Source of the DNA: Burkholderia sp. 4M9327F10
GTDB taxonomy: Bacteria; Pseudomonadota; Gammaproteobacteria; Burkholderiales; Burkholderiaceae
Length of the DNA stretch: 64,000 nucleotides
Reading direction: 5' to 3'
NCBI RefSeq assembly: GCF_005503145.1
Contig: NZ_SCNV01000016.1
Span: forward strand, 62,001 to 126,000
Position numbers and translations under genes: made by a program. How positions within the stretch are numbered: position 1 is the first letter of the stretch; each line of letters starts with the position of its first letter. The notes below the pieces were generated by a model. The model worked only from the letters and a program-made list of their open reading frames with translations, was not told the DNA's origin and did not search any database. Positions 17,543 through 26,305 of this stretch are shown piece by piece.

Positions 17543-18316
17543 ATGGCTCTAGCTAAACGCATCATCCCTTGTCTCGACGTCACGGCTGGACGCGTGGTCA
17601 AGGGCGTCAACTTCGTCGAACTGCGCGATGCGGGCGACCCCGTCGAAATTGCCCGCCGCTACGACGAGCAGGGCGCCGACGAACTCACTTTCCTCGATAT
17701 CACCGCCACCTCCGACCAGCGCGACCTGATCCTGCCGATCATCGAAGCAGTCGCCTCGCAGGTGTTCATTCCGTTGACGGTCGGCGGCGGTGTGCGCGCG
17801 GTCGAAGACGTGCGGCGCCTGCTCAATGCCGGCGCGGACAAGATCAGCATGAACTCGTCGGCGGTGGCAAACCCGCAACTGGTGCGCGACGCGACCGATA
17901 AATATGGTTCGCAGTGCATCGTGGTGGCGATCGACGCCAAGCGCGTGTCGGCTGACGGCGAAGCGCCGCGCTGGGAAGTCTTCACGCATGGCGGCCGTAA
18001 GGCGACCGGGCTGGAAGCGGTCGAATGGGCGCGCAAGATGGCCGAACTCGGCGCCGGCGAAATCCTGCTGACCAGCATGGACCGCGACGGCACCAAGAGC
18101 GGTTTCGATCTGGCGCTCACGCGCGCCGTGTCGGACGCCGTGCCGATTCCGGTGATCGCCTCGGGCGGCGTCGGCTCGCTGCAACACCTGGCGGACGGCA
18201 TCAAGCAAGGTCACGCAGACGCGGTGCTGGCCGCGAGCATTTTCCACTACGGCGAGCACACGGTTGGCGAAGCCAAGCGTTTCATGGCAGAGCAGGGCAT
18301 TTCGGTGAGGTTGTGA
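17543..18316 (+). CDS. hisF: Imidazole glycerol phosphate synthase, cyclase subunit HisF
   Basis: A 257-residue barrel, paralogous to HisA. It closes the imidazole ring with ammonia from HisH, releasing IGP and AICAR. Asp12 in 'IIPCLDVTAGRVVKG' and the Asp in 'LLTSMDRDGTKSGFD' are the catalytic pair. The ATG at 17543 gives the standard start MALAKRIIPCLDV; the frame stays open upstream without family similarity. Confidence 0.97.
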   Translation: MALAKRIIPCLDVTAGRVVKGVNFVELRDAGDPVEIARRYDEQGADELTFLDITATSDQRDLILPIIEAVASQVFIPLTVGGGVRAVEDVRRLLNAGADKISMNSSAVANPQLVRDATDKYGSQCIVVAIDAKRVSADGEAPRWEVFTHGGRKATGLEAVEWARKMAELGAGEILLTSMDRDGTKSGFDLALTRAVSDAVPIPVIASGGVGSLQHLADGIKQGHADAVLAASIFHYGEHTVGEAKRFMAEQGISVRL

Positions 18317-18317
18317 C

Positions 18318-18728
18318 GTGGTGAATCCGACAGGTGTCGACTGGCTCGACAAGGTGAAGTGGGACGCGAACGGCCTCGTGCCGGTGATCGCGCAGGAAGC
18401 GTCGAGCAACGACGTGCTGATGTTCGCGTGGATGAACCGCGAGGCGCTTGCCAAGACGATCGAGACGGGCCGCGCGGTGTATTTCTCGCGCTCGCGCCAG
18501 CGCCTGTGGTTCAAGGGCGAAGAGTCCGGCCACGTGCAGCATGTGCATGAAGTGCGGCTCGATTGCGACGAAGACGTCGTGTTGCTGAAGGTCGAGCAGG
18601 TGTCGGGCATTGCTTGCCATACCGGCCGCCACTCGTGCTTTTTCCAGAAATTCGACGGCACCGTCGACGACGGCGACTGGATCGCGGTCGACCCTGTCCT
18701 GAAAGACCCCGAACACATCTACAAATGA
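18318..18728 (+). CDS. hisI: Phosphoribosyl-AMP cyclohydrolase HisI
   Basis: A 136-residue Zn enzyme that opens the adenine ring of PR-AMP. Metal-binding cysteines are in 'LDCDEDVVLLKVEQVSGIACHTGRHSCFF'-type sequence (read here in pieces: 'RLDCDEDVV' and 'IACHTGRHSC'). 'DVLMFAWMNREAL' and 'YFSRSRQRLWFKGE' are conserved. It starts at tandem GTG codons (18318 or 18321), one base after hisF ends, and overlaps hisE by four bases. It is separate from HisE, unlike in enterics. Confidence 0.95.
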   Translation: MVNPTGVDWLDKVKWDANGLVPVIAQEASSNDVLMFAWMNREALAKTIETGRAVYFSRSRQRLWFKGEESGHVQHVHEVRLDCDEDVVLLKVEQVSGIACHTGRHSCFFQKFDGTVDDGDWIAVDPVLKDPEHIYK

Positions 18729-19090
18729 CGCAAATTTCGCAAGACACCCTGCTGCGCCTCGCCGCCATTATCGACAGCCGCAAAGGCGGCGATCCGGACG
18801 TTTCTTACGTATCGCGCCTGTTCCACAAGGGCGACGACGCGGTTCTCAAGAAGATCGGCGAAGAAGCGACCGAAGTTGTGCTGGCCGCCAAGGACGTGCG
18901 CCAGGGCGGCGCGCCCACTGCGCTGGTCGGCGAAGTGGCCGATCTGTGGTTCCACTGCCTCGTGATGCTGTCGCACTTCGATCTGAGCCCGGCCGACGTG
19001 CTCGCCGAACTCGAGCGCCGCGAAGGCACCTCCGGCATCGAAGAGAAAGCGCTGCGCAAAAGCCGCGAGCGCGAACAGAACGGCGACTGA
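18725..19090 (+). CDS. hisE: Phosphoribosyl-ATP pyrophosphatase HisE
   Basis: A 121-residue all-helical MazG-like pyrophosphatase converting PR-ATP to PR-AMP. It has 'SYVSRLFHKGDDAVLKKIGEEATEVVLAAKD' (Mg-binding E-E-x-x-E region) and 'EVADLWFHCLVMLSHFDLS'. The ATG overlaps the hisI stop, giving stoichiometric coupling with the next enzyme in the pathway. Confidence 0.96.
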   Translation: MTQISQDTLLRLAAIIDSRKGGDPDVSYVSRLFHKGDDAVLKKIGEEATEVVLAAKDVRQGGAPTALVGEVADLWFHCLVMLSHFDLSPADVLAELERREGTSGIEEKALRKSREREQNGD

Positions 19091-19215
19091 GCGCACCGTA
19101 CCAGGCTCATCAGGCGCCCTGGGGCCAGGTGAGCCACATGAGCCGCCCGGCCTGCCATAATCTGCTGACACACCATTCCGTTGCACCCCATACCATCTGG
19201 AAGGAGGACGCAAAC

Positions 19216-19611
19216 ATGGAACAGTCGCAAGGCGCCTACCCGCCGCCGTCTTATCGCAACAACCTCGAATCGGAACGCGAACGCAGCCTGCGCACGCTCA
19301 CGCACGTGCTGTATGCGCTCTATGCGATCCATTGGTTCACCGGTGGCATCTCGCTGCTGATTGCCATCATCGTCAATTACGTCAAGCGTGACGACGTGGC
19401 CGGCACGCCGTACGAGGCGCACTTCCAGTGGCAGATCCGCACCTTCTGGTGGAGCCTGCTCGGCTATGTGATCGGCTTTACGCTGCTGATTGTCATGATC
19501 GGAATTCCGATCCTCTCGGCTGTCGGAATCTGGATGTTGTACCGTATCATCAAGGGCTGGTTGTATCTGTACGGTAACAAGCCGCTGCTGAATCCGCGGG
19601 CGTGGTTCTGA
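19216..19611 (+). CDS. Small membrane protein, DUF4870-like
   Basis: A 131-residue protein with three hydrophobic stretches (about residues 28-56, 73-98 and 95-118). The pattern 'YALYAIHWFTGGISLLIAIIVNYVKRDDVAGTPYEAHFQWQIRTFWW' (in short: NYVKRDD...GTPYEAHFQWQIRTF) resembles DUF4870-type proteins. Function unknown. A strong AAGGAGGA ribosome site precedes the ATG. It lies between hisE and the HIT gene in the same direction. Confidence 0.82.
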   Translation: MEQSQGAYPPPSYRNNLESERERSLRTLTHVLYALYAIHWFTGGISLLIAIIVNYVKRDDVAGTPYEAHFQWQIRTFWWSLLGYVIGFTLLIVMIGIPILSAVGIWMLYRIIKGWLYLYGNKPLLNPRAWF

Positions 19612-19654
19612 CGTTCGGTCCGGCCGCCTTGCACGTTTGTGTTTCAGGAAACCC

Positions 19655-20020
19655 ATGAGCCACGATTCAAATTGCCTTTTCTGCAAGATCGCTTCGGGCG
19701 ATATTCCTTCGACCAAAGTCCACGAGGACGACGAGTTCGTCGCCTTCCGCGATATCCGTCCGGCGGCCGAGACGCATGTGCTCGTGATTCCCCGCAAGCA
19801 CATTGAAACGCTGTCGAACTGCGGCGAAAGCGATGCACCGCTGCTTGGTAGAATGCTTGTATTGGTGTCCCGGCTGGCACAGCAGCTTGGGGTGGCCTAC
19901 ACGGGCGGCGAGACCGGTTTTCGCACGGTGATCAACACCGGGCCGGGCGGCGGTCAGGAGGTGTACCACCTGCATGCCCATATTCTGGCGGGGCCGCGCC
20001 CGTGGCAACGCATGGGGTAA
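19655..20020 (+). CDS. HIT-family nucleotide hydrolase (HinT-like)
   Basis: A 121-residue histidine-triad protein. The active-site H-x-H-x-H is in 'VYHLHAHILAG', and the N-terminal Zn-type 'CLFCKIASGDIPSTKVHEDDEFVAFRDI' region is typical of HinT purine phosphoramidases. The ATG at 19655 gives MSHDSNCLFCKI. It sits just ahead of tatABC, an order common in Burkholderiales. Confidence 0.92.
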   Translation: MSHDSNCLFCKIASGDIPSTKVHEDDEFVAFRDIRPAAETHVLVIPRKHIETLSNCGESDAPLLGRMLVLVSRLAQQLGVAYTGGETGFRTVINTGPGGGQEVYHLHAHILAGPRPWQRMG

Positions 20021-20295
20021 GCGCCGGGGCGCCGCGAACCTGCCCGCTGCCGTTGTTTTGGCGTTCGGCGGGCTGGCTGGGCGTTGCATCGTAAAGGATG
20101 GATGGGCGAGGGCGTTTTGTGCAGCACTGTAATGACGCCGTAGCGATTCACTAGACACAATCATGCGCAAAGCCGCTGGCAGGGTCTGAAGCAGCGGCGG
20201 CAAGGTATAGATGAGGCGTACGCGTCTCGATTCGGGCCGTAAGGCGCAGATAGCCGCCGCGTGCAAACGCGATGTCGGGGTTAAGGAGAGTAGTC

Positions 20296-20535
20296 ATGGG
20301 TTCGTTTAGTATTTGGCACTGGCTGATCGTTCTGTTGATCGTTGCACTGGTGTTCGGCACGAAGAAGCTGCGCAACATCGGCACCGACCTTGGCGGCGCC
20401 GTGAAGGGCTTCAAGGAAGGCATGAAGGAAGCGGAGACACCCGCGGGCGACACGCAACAGCGTGAATTGCCGCGCAGCGACACGGTCGACGTCGACGCAA
20501 AAGAAAAGACGCCGCGTTCGGGCGACTACCGCTAA
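20296..20535 (+). CDS. tatA: Twin-arginine translocase subunit TatA
   Basis: A 79-residue protein with one N-terminal membrane helix ('SIWHWLIVLLIVALVFG'), the hinge 'TKKLRNIGTDLGGAVKGFKEGMKEAE', then a polar tail. TatA oligomers form the pore that passes folded proteins. AAGGAGAG precedes the ATG at 20296. It starts the tatABC cluster. Confidence 0.95.
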   Translation: MGSFSIWHWLIVLLIVALVFGTKKLRNIGTDLGGAVKGFKEGMKEAETPAGDTQQRELPRSDTVDVDAKEKTPRSGDYR

Positions 20536-20573
20536 GCCGCGGCCCAACCGCGCACTGACGGGAACCCCCATTC

Positions 20574-21104
20574 ATGCTGGACCTCGGTCTCACCAAGATG
20601 GCGCTGATCGGTGTTGTCGCTCTGGTCGTACTCGGACCGGAGCGGTTGCCGCGTGTCGCCCGTACCGCGGGGGCGCTGTTCGGCCGCGCACAACGTTATA
20701 TCAACGACGTGAAGGCCGAAGTCACGCGTGAAATCGAACTCGACGAGTTGCGTCGCATGAAGACCGAGTTCGAGACTGCCGCGAGCAATGTCGAAAACAC
20801 GGTTCACGACACGATGCGCAAGCACGAAACCGAGTTGAACGACGCGTGGAATGCGGGTTCGTCGGTGAGCCCCAGCATTGCCGGCGGCTCGCTCGAGGGC
20901 GCCGCGGGTAGTTCGCCGCTGGCCACGTCCTGGCACAGCACACCGGCCGCAGCCCCCAGGCGCAAGAACTGGCGCGTCAAGCAGACGGCCATGCCCACGT
21001 GGTACAAGCGTGCCACGGCCCGCCGGACGCGGGTGCAGTCGGGCGCCGCGCGCGTGGCGCGTCATACACCGGTGAGCCTGCGCCGGCCGACGCGCTTCTT
21101 CTGA
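20574..21104 (+). CDS. tatB: Twin-arginine translocase subunit TatB
   Basis: A 176-residue protein beginning MLDLGLTKMALIGVVALVVLGPERLP: a single membrane helix with the conserved Gly-Pro-Glu-Arg-Leu-Pro hinge. An amphipathic, charged helix follows ('FGRAQRYINDVKAEVTREIELDELRRMK'-type), then a Ser/Ala-rich, Arg-rich tail. TatB forms the signal-recognition complex with TatC, encoded next. Confidence 0.93.
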   Translation: MLDLGLTKMALIGVVALVVLGPERLPRVARTAGALFGRAQRYINDVKAEVTREIELDELRRMKTEFETAASNVENTVHDTMRKHETELNDAWNAGSSVSPSIAGGSLEGAAGSSPLATSWHSTPAAAPRRKNWRVKQTAMPTWYKRATARRTRVQSGAARVARHTPVSLRRPTRFF

Positions 21105-21138
21105 TGACCCTAGCGTTAATCTCCTACCGAGGGCCGGT

Positions 21139-21921
21139 GTGAGCGACCCCCAGCAAAGCCAAAACGAAGGCACTGAAGAGACCTTCATCTCGCATCTCGT
21201 TGAACTGCGCGACCGCATCATCCGCGCCGGGATTGCCGTTATCGTGGTGTTCATCGGGCTAGTCTACTGGGCGCCGGATATTTTCCGGCTGCTCGCACGG
21301 CCCCTGATGATGAACCTGCCGAAGGACGGCAAGCTGATCGTCACCGACGTCACCGGCTCGTTCTTCGTGCCGATGAAGGTGACCATGATGGTGGCCTTCG
21401 TGATCGCCCTGCCGGTCGTGCTGTACCAGATCTGGGCGTTTGTCGCACCGGGGCTTTACCAGCACGAAAAGAAGCTGGTCGTGCCGCTGGTGGGCAGCAG
21501 CTACATCCTGTTTCTGTGCGGCATGGCGTTTGCCTACTTTGTGGTGTTCCCGACCATCTTCCGCGTGATGGCGCACTACAACGCGCCGCTTGGCGCGGCG
21601 ATGAACACCGATATCGACAATTACCTGAGTTTTGTGCTGACCATGTTCATCGCGTTCGGGGTGACCTTCGAGGTGCCGATCGTGGTGGTGCTGCTGGTCC
21701 GCATGAACCTCCTGACGGTCAAGAAGCTGCGTCAGATCCGTCCGTATGTGATCGTGGGTGCGTTCATCGTCTCCGCGGTCGTGACCCCGCCTGACGTGTT
21801 TTCACAGCTTATTCTGGCGGTACCGCTGATCGTGCTGTATGAGGCCGGGATCATCGCGGCGCGCCTGATTGTCGGCAAGCAGGCGGAAGTGGCCGACGAA
21901 GAGGGGCATGCCGCAAGCTGA
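21139..21921 (+). CDS. tatC: Twin-arginine translocase subunit TatC
   Basis: A 260-residue inner-membrane protein with six predicted helices. Hallmarks are 'FISHLVELRDRIIRAGIAVI' at the N-terminus, 'LYQIWAFVAPGLYQHEKK' and the late 'VSAVVTPPDVFSQLILAVPLIVLYE'. It recognises the twin-arginine signal together with TatB. A GTG at 21139 starts the protein. The cluster ends at the terminator at 22017-22048. Confidence 0.96.
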   Translation: MSDPQQSQNEGTEETFISHLVELRDRIIRAGIAVIVVFIGLVYWAPDIFRLLARPLMMNLPKDGKLIVTDVTGSFFVPMKVTMMVAFVIALPVVLYQIWAFVAPGLYQHEKKLVVPLVGSSYILFLCGMAFAYFVVFPTIFRVMAHYNAPLGAAMNTDIDNYLSFVLTMFIAFGVTFEVPIVVVLLVRMNLLTVKKLRQIRPYVIVGAFIVSAVVTPPDVFSQLILAVPLIVLYEAGIIAARLIVGKQAEVADEEGHAAS

Positions 21922-22016
21922 ACGTCGGTGAATGTCCCGGAACGGCGTCCAATACGACGCTAACAGGCTGCTGGCGGTATGAAAAAGCCGGTTCGCAGAA
22001 TGCAAAAAGGATGCAA

Positions 22017-22048
22017 AAAAGGGCAGTCCCTGATCGGGCTGCCCTTTT
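22017..22048 (+). terminator. Rho-independent terminator between tatC and the convergent protease gene
   Basis: AAAAGGGCAG (22017-22026) pairs with CTGCCCTTTT (22039-22048) across a 12-base loop, with T residues continuing downstream. The A-run on the left makes it usable from both directions, fitting its place between convergent tatC and degQ-like genes. Confidence 0.9.
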
Positions 22049-22096
22049 GTTTTGCTGCTCCGTCTTCCAGCTGCGGTCCAGGCATTATTGCTTCGC

Positions 22097-23314
22097 TTAA
22101 CCGCCGTCGTCGTTCTGATCGTCGCTGTCGTCAGTAGGCTGCTTGGGCGGCGGCGGGCGCTTGCCGATCATCACTTCCAGATCCATCTCGTGGTTCTTGC
22201 GCACCAGATGAATCTTCGCGTTCGTGCCCGGCTTGATCTGGGCGATCAGGTTCAGCAGGCGCGTCGTATCGGTGATGTCCTGGCCGTCCACGCTCACCAG
22301 GATGTCGCCCGGCTTGATGCCGGCGCGGTCGGCCGGCCCGTTTTTCAGCACGCCGGCCACGATTGCCCCGGACTTCTGGTCGAGCCCGAACGATTCGGCG
22401 ATCTCAGGCGTGACGTCCTGCGGTTCCACGCCGATCCAGCCACGCGTGACCGAGCCGGTGGTAATGATGCTCTCCAGCACGCTGCGCGCAGTGGATACCG
22501 GTATCGCAAAACCGATTCCCAGCGAGCCGCCCGAGCGCGAATAAATCGCCGTATTGATGCCCAGCAGATTGCCGTTCACGTCCACCAGCGCGCCGCCCGA
22601 GTTGCCGGGGTTGATCGCCGCGTCAGTCTGGATGAAGTTTTCGAAGGTGTTGATGCCGAGGTGATTGCGGCCGAGCGCGCTAACGATCCCCATGGTCACC
22701 GTCTGTCCCACGCCGAACGGGTTGCCGATTGCCAGCACCACGTCGCCTACCCGGGTCTGGTCCATCCGGCCAAGCGTGATGGTGGGCAGGTTGGTCAGGT
22801 TGACCTTGAGCACCGCCAGATCGGTCTCCGGGTCGACGCCGATTACCTTGGCGGTGGTGGTGCGGCCGTCGGCGAGCGCGATTTCGATCTGATCCGCGCC
22901 GTCGACAACGTGCTGGTTCGTTAGAATGTAACCTTCCGAACTCACTATGACACCCGAGCCAAGATTGGACGCGGGTTGCTCCTGCTGCCTGCGGTTGTTG
23001 TTCTTGTCGCCGAAGAAGTAACGAAACAGCGGGTCTTTTGCCCGAGGGTCGGGCGGCAAAGATCCGTCCTTGCTGGAGAACACATTGACGACCGCGGGGG
23101 ATGCCTTCTGCGCGGCGTCGGCATAGGAAGCCTGCGCAGGACCGCTACCGATGCCAGGCGCCACCTCCCGCAGTGCGACGATCGGCTCGGAGAGCTGCTT
23201 GCCGAATTGCCCTTGTCGCTGCAGCCATTGCGGTTTTAGGGTCGCAATGATGAACATCAGCGCCAACAGCACGGTCACCGCTTGGGCGAAGAACAGCCAA
23301 AAGCGTCTAAGCAT
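22097..23314 (-). CDS. Membrane-anchored trypsin-like serine protease with one PDZ domain (DegS/DegQ-like)
   Basis: A 405-residue HtrA-family protease. An uncleaved-looking N-terminal helix (residues 10-26) anchors it in the inner membrane. The triad is His135 ('LTNQHVVDGA'), Asp165 ('DPETDLAVLKV') and Ser239 ('NPGNSGGALVD'). One PDZ domain (about 290-380, 'GPADRAGIKPGDILVSVDGQDI') follows, then a Lys/Pro/Asp-rich tail. The single PDZ and anchor argue for a DegS-type regulator of envelope stress, but beta-proteobacterial DegQ/MucD proteins are close. It is divergent from the Nif3-like gene, with only 19 bases between starts. Confidence 0.92.
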   Translation of the reverse strand: MLRRFWLFFAQAVTVLLALMFIIATLKPQWLQRQGQFGKQLSEPIVALREVAPGIGSGPAQASYADAAQKASPAVVNVFSSKDGSLPPDPRAKDPLFRYFFGDKNNNRRQQEQPASNLGSGVIVSSEGYILTNQHVVDGADQIEIALADGRTTTAKVIGVDPETDLAVLKVNLTNLPTITLGRMDQTRVGDVVLAIGNPFGVGQTVTMGIVSALGRNHLGINTFENFIQTDAAINPGNSGGALVDVNGNLLGINTAIYSRSGGSLGIGFAIPVSTARSVLESIITTGSVTRGWIGVEPQDVTPEIAESFGLDQKSGAIVAGVLKNGPADRAGIKPGDILVSVDGQDITDTTRLLNLIAQIKPGTNAKIHLVRKNHEMDLEVMIGKRPPPPKQPTDDSDDQNDDGG

Positions 23315-23333
23315 CTGAAGATTAGAGGTTTAT

Positions 23334-24080
23334 ATGGATCGGATCGAACTTGAATTGTACTTGAACAAAGTCCTCGAGACCGCGCGGTTCAAGGACTACT
23401 GCCCGAACGGCCTGCAGGTGGAGGGCCGCCGCCGGGTCAACAAAATCGCGACTGGAGTGACCGCTTCATTGGCGTTCCTCGAGGCTGCGCTCGACTGGGG
23501 CGCGGACGCCGTGCTGGTCCATCACGGCTACTTCTGGCGCAACGAAGCGCCGCAGATAACCGGCCGCAAATACGGCCGCCTGAAGCTGCTGCTGGCCAAC
23601 GACCTGAACCTGTTCGCCTACCACCTGCCACTCGACGATCATCCCGAGTTCGGCAATAACGCCCAATTGGGCGAAAAAATGGGCTGGATCGGCGACGTTC
23701 GGTTTGGCGAGAACGATCTGGGATGGATGACCACGCTGCCCATGCCGATCACGCTCGAGCACTTCACCGTACAGGTCGAGCAGACGTTGGGCCGCACGCC
23801 GCTGGTGTTCGGCGACCCGGAACTGCAATTGCGCCGCGTGGCGTGGTGCACGGGCGCCGCGCAAGGCTATTTCGACGCCGCGATCGAAGCCGGCGCGGAC
23901 GTCTACCTGACCGGAGAAGTGTCCGAATCCATCATGCATACGTCGATGGAAAGCGGCGTCGCGTTTCTGGCCGCCGGCCACCATGCCACCGAGCGTTTCG
24001 GCGTCCAGGCCCTCGGTGCGCATCTGGCGGAATCGTTCGATATCGAGCACCTTTTTATCGATATCCCCAATCCGGTCTGA
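23334..24080 (+). CDS. Nif3-like dinuclear metal centre protein (DUF34)
   Basis: A 248-residue NIF3/YbgI-family protein. It has 'FKDYCPNGLQVEGRR', 'DAVLVHHGYFWRNE' (first metal-binding His pair), 'NLFAYHLPLDDHPEFGNNAQL' and the C-terminal 'FLAAGHHATERFGVQALGAHL', which completes the two-metal site. The biochemical role is not settled; GTP cyclohydrolase-like activity has been suggested for some members. It ends 207 bases before petA. Confidence 0.9.
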   Translation: MDRIELELYLNKVLETARFKDYCPNGLQVEGRRRVNKIATGVTASLAFLEAALDWGADAVLVHHGYFWRNEAPQITGRKYGRLKLLLANDLNLFAYHLPLDDHPEFGNNAQLGEKMGWIGDVRFGENDLGWMTTLPMPITLEHFTVQVEQTLGRTPLVFGDPELQLRRVAWCTGAAQGYFDAAIEAGADVYLTGEVSESIMHTSMESGVAFLAAGHHATERFGVQALGAHLAESFDIEHLFIDIPNPV

Positions 24081-24287
24081 TTAGTGAAGTAAAAAGCGCG
24101 AAATACGCAGGGCCCACTTAAAACGAGGTACAAAAAAGTTTCTTATTGGTGGGGGGAAACCCTTGGATATCAAAGACTTCGCATGGTTTTTGGCATTCGG
24201 GCCTTGTAAATGGCGACTCCATTCGAGCAAACTAGCGTCGGTAGACGCGACGTGAAGGAAAAATCCAACTCAGAAGTGGGGCGTGTG

Positions 24288-24908
24288 ATGCGAGACAAAG
24301 AAGATGAGCTCGTCGACAGCGGCCGGCGTACGTGGCTAATAACGACGACCGTAGCAGGTGGCATAGGAGGCGTTGCCACTGTCGTACCCTTTGTTAGTTC
24401 GTTTGCACCATCTGAAAAGGCCAAGGCTGCCGGCGCACCGGTCGAGGCCGACATCAGCAATCTGAAGCCGGGCGATCTGATGACCGTCGCCTGGCGCGGC
24501 AAGCCAGTCTGGATCCTCAACCGCACCGACCGGATGCTCGCCGACGTCCAGAAAGCCGATAACGAAGTAGCCGATCCCCATACCGAACATCCCTTCTCGA
24601 TGCCGTTGCCGGATTACTGCAACAACGAATTCCGCTCACGGCCCGATCACAAGAACCTGTTAGTTGCCGTTGCCGTGTGCACCCATCTGGGCTGCACGCC
24701 GACGCCGCGTTTCCAGGAAGGTCCGCAGCCGAACCTGCCGGACGACTGGCCCGGCGGCTTCCTGTGTCCGTGCCACGGCTCCACGTACGACCTGGCCGGC
24801 CGCGTCTTCAAGAACAAGCCAGCCCCGCAGAACCTGGATATCCCTCGCTACATGTTCACGTCGGATACCCAGCTCGTGATCGGCAAGGACGAGAAAGGAG
24901 AAGCGTAA
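24288..24908 (+). CDS. petA: Ubiquinol-cytochrome c reductase iron-sulfur subunit (Rieske)
   Basis: A 206-residue Rieske protein of the bc1 complex. A twin-arginine-like 'DSGRRTWLITTTVAGGIGGVATVVPFV' membrane segment (key part: GRRTWLI then a hydrophobic run) anchors it and suits Tat export. The 2Fe-2S ligands are in 'CTHLGCTP' and 'CPCHGSTYDLAGRVF'. I chose MRDKEDELVDSGRR at 24288; an ATG at 24210 would add 26 residues, and neither has a strong Shine-Dalgarno. The petB ATG follows directly after the stop. Confidence 0.94.
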   Translation: MRDKEDELVDSGRRTWLITTTVAGGIGGVATVVPFVSSFAPSEKAKAAGAPVEADISNLKPGDLMTVAWRGKPVWILNRTDRMLADVQKADNEVADPHTEHPFSMPLPDYCNNEFRSRPDHKNLLVAVAVCTHLGCTPTPRFQEGPQPNLPDDWPGGFLCPCHGSTYDLAGRVFKNKPAPQNLDIPRYMFTSDTQLVIGKDEKGEA

Positions 24909-26288
24909 ATGGCGATCGAACACGAAGTGGAGACAACCGGGCTGGCCGGCTGGATCGACCGCCGTTTTCCGATGACGGCGACGTGGAAAAAGCACGTCTC
25001 CGAGTACTACGCGCCGAAGAACTTCAACTTCTGGTACTTCTTCGGCTCGCTGGCCCTGCTGGTGCTGGTCAATCAGATCGTCACCGGCATCTTCCTCACC
25101 ATGAACTACAAACCCGATTCGACGCTCGCGTTCGCCTCGGTCGAGTACATCATGCGCGAGGTGCCGTGGGGCTGGCTGATCCGCTATATGCACTCGACAG
25201 GCGCTTCGATGTTCTTCGTCGTCGTCTACCTGCATATGTTCCGCGGGCTGCTGTACGGTTCGTACCGCAAGCCGCGCGAACTGGTGTGGATCTTCGGCTG
25301 CGCGATCTTCCTGTGCCTGATGGCCGAGGCGTTCTTCGGCTACCTGTTGCCGTGGGGCCAGATGTCGTTCTGGGGCGCCCAGGTGATCGTGAACCTGTTC
25401 TCGGCGATTCCCTTCATCGGGCCGGACCTGTCGCTGTGGATTCGCGGCGACTACGTGGTGTCGGATGTCACGCTGAACCGCTTCTTCGCGTTTCACGTGA
25501 TTGCGATCCCGCTGGTGCTGATCGGGCTGGTGGTCGCGCACATTGTGGCGCTGCACGAGGTGGGCTCGAACAACCCGGACGGCATTGAAATCAAGGCGAA
25601 GAAGGACGCGAACGGCATTCCGCTCGACGGCATCCCGTTCCACCCGTACTACTCCGTGCATGACTTCATGGGTGTGTGCGTATTCCTGCTGATCTTCGCG
25701 GCGATCATCTTCTTCGCACCGGAAATGGGCGGCTACTTCCTGGAGTCGAATAACTTCATCCCGGCCAATCCGCTGCAGACGCCGCCGGAAATCGCCCCGG
25801 TGTGGTACTTCACAGCGTTCTACGCGATGCTGCGCGCCACCACCGACCCGTTCAAGATCGTCCTGATGATCGTGATCGCGCTGCTCGGGCTGTTCGCGCT
25901 CGTGCGGGCGCGCGGCAAGTGGAAGGTGGGGTTGCCGGTGCTGGCGGTGCTGGTGCTCCTCGCGATGTTCTTCACCGAATCGAAGTTCTGGGGCGTGGTG
26001 GTGATGGGCAGCGCAGTGGTCTCGCTGTTCTTCCTGCCGTGGCTGGACCGCTCGCCGGTCAAGTCGATTCGCTACCGGCCGTTCTTCCACAAGGTGTTTT
26101 ACGGCATCTTCGTGCTGGCTTTCCTGACGCTGGCGTTCCTCGGAACCAAGCCGCCGTCGCCCGCCGCGACCCTGATCGCGCAGATCTGCGCGCTGATCTA
26201 CTTCGCGTTTTTCCTTGGCATGCCGTTCTGGACGCCGCTTGGCACCTTCAAGCAGCCACCCGAACGGGTGCGGTTCAAGCCTCACTAA
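24909..26288 (+). CDS. petB: Ubiquinol-cytochrome c reductase cytochrome b subunit
   Basis: A 459-residue multi-helix inner-membrane protein binding two b hemes and the quinol sites. Heme-ligand histidines are in 'RYMHSTGASMFFVVVYLHMFRGL' (in short: H-S-T-G-A-S and Y-L-H-M-F) and 'FFAFHVIAIPLVLIGLVVAHIVALHE'. The Qo motif is 'PPEIAPVWYFTAFYAML', with PEIAPVWYF in place of the mitochondrial PEWY. The C-terminus carries extra helices compared with shorter cytochromes b. It is immediately after petA. Confidence 0.96.
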   Translation: MAIEHEVETTGLAGWIDRRFPMTATWKKHVSEYYAPKNFNFWYFFGSLALLVLVNQIVTGIFLTMNYKPDSTLAFASVEYIMREVPWGWLIRYMHSTGASMFFVVVYLHMFRGLLYGSYRKPRELVWIFGCAIFLCLMAEAFFGYLLPWGQMSFWGAQVIVNLFSAIPFIGPDLSLWIRGDYVVSDVTLNRFFAFHVIAIPLVLIGLVVAHIVALHEVGSNNPDGIEIKAKKDANGIPLDGIPFHPYYSVHDFMGVCVFLLIFAAIIFFAPEMGGYFLESNNFIPANPLQTPPEIAPVWYFTAFYAMLRATTDPFKIVLMIVIALLGLFALVRARGKWKVGLPVLAVLVLLAMFFTESKFWGVVVMGSAVVSLFFLPWLDRSPVKSIRYRPFFHKVFYGIFVLAFLTLAFLGTKPPSPAATLIAQICALIYFAFFLGMPFWTPLGTFKQPPERVRFKPH

Positions 26289-26305
26289 TCGCGGGCCAAG
26301 GAGAC

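Noticed and set aside
22052..22924. A 290-codon plus-strand frame opposite the DegQ/DegS-like gene
   Set aside because: The minus-strand protease has an intact catalytic triad and PDZ domain; the plus frame has no recognisable features.
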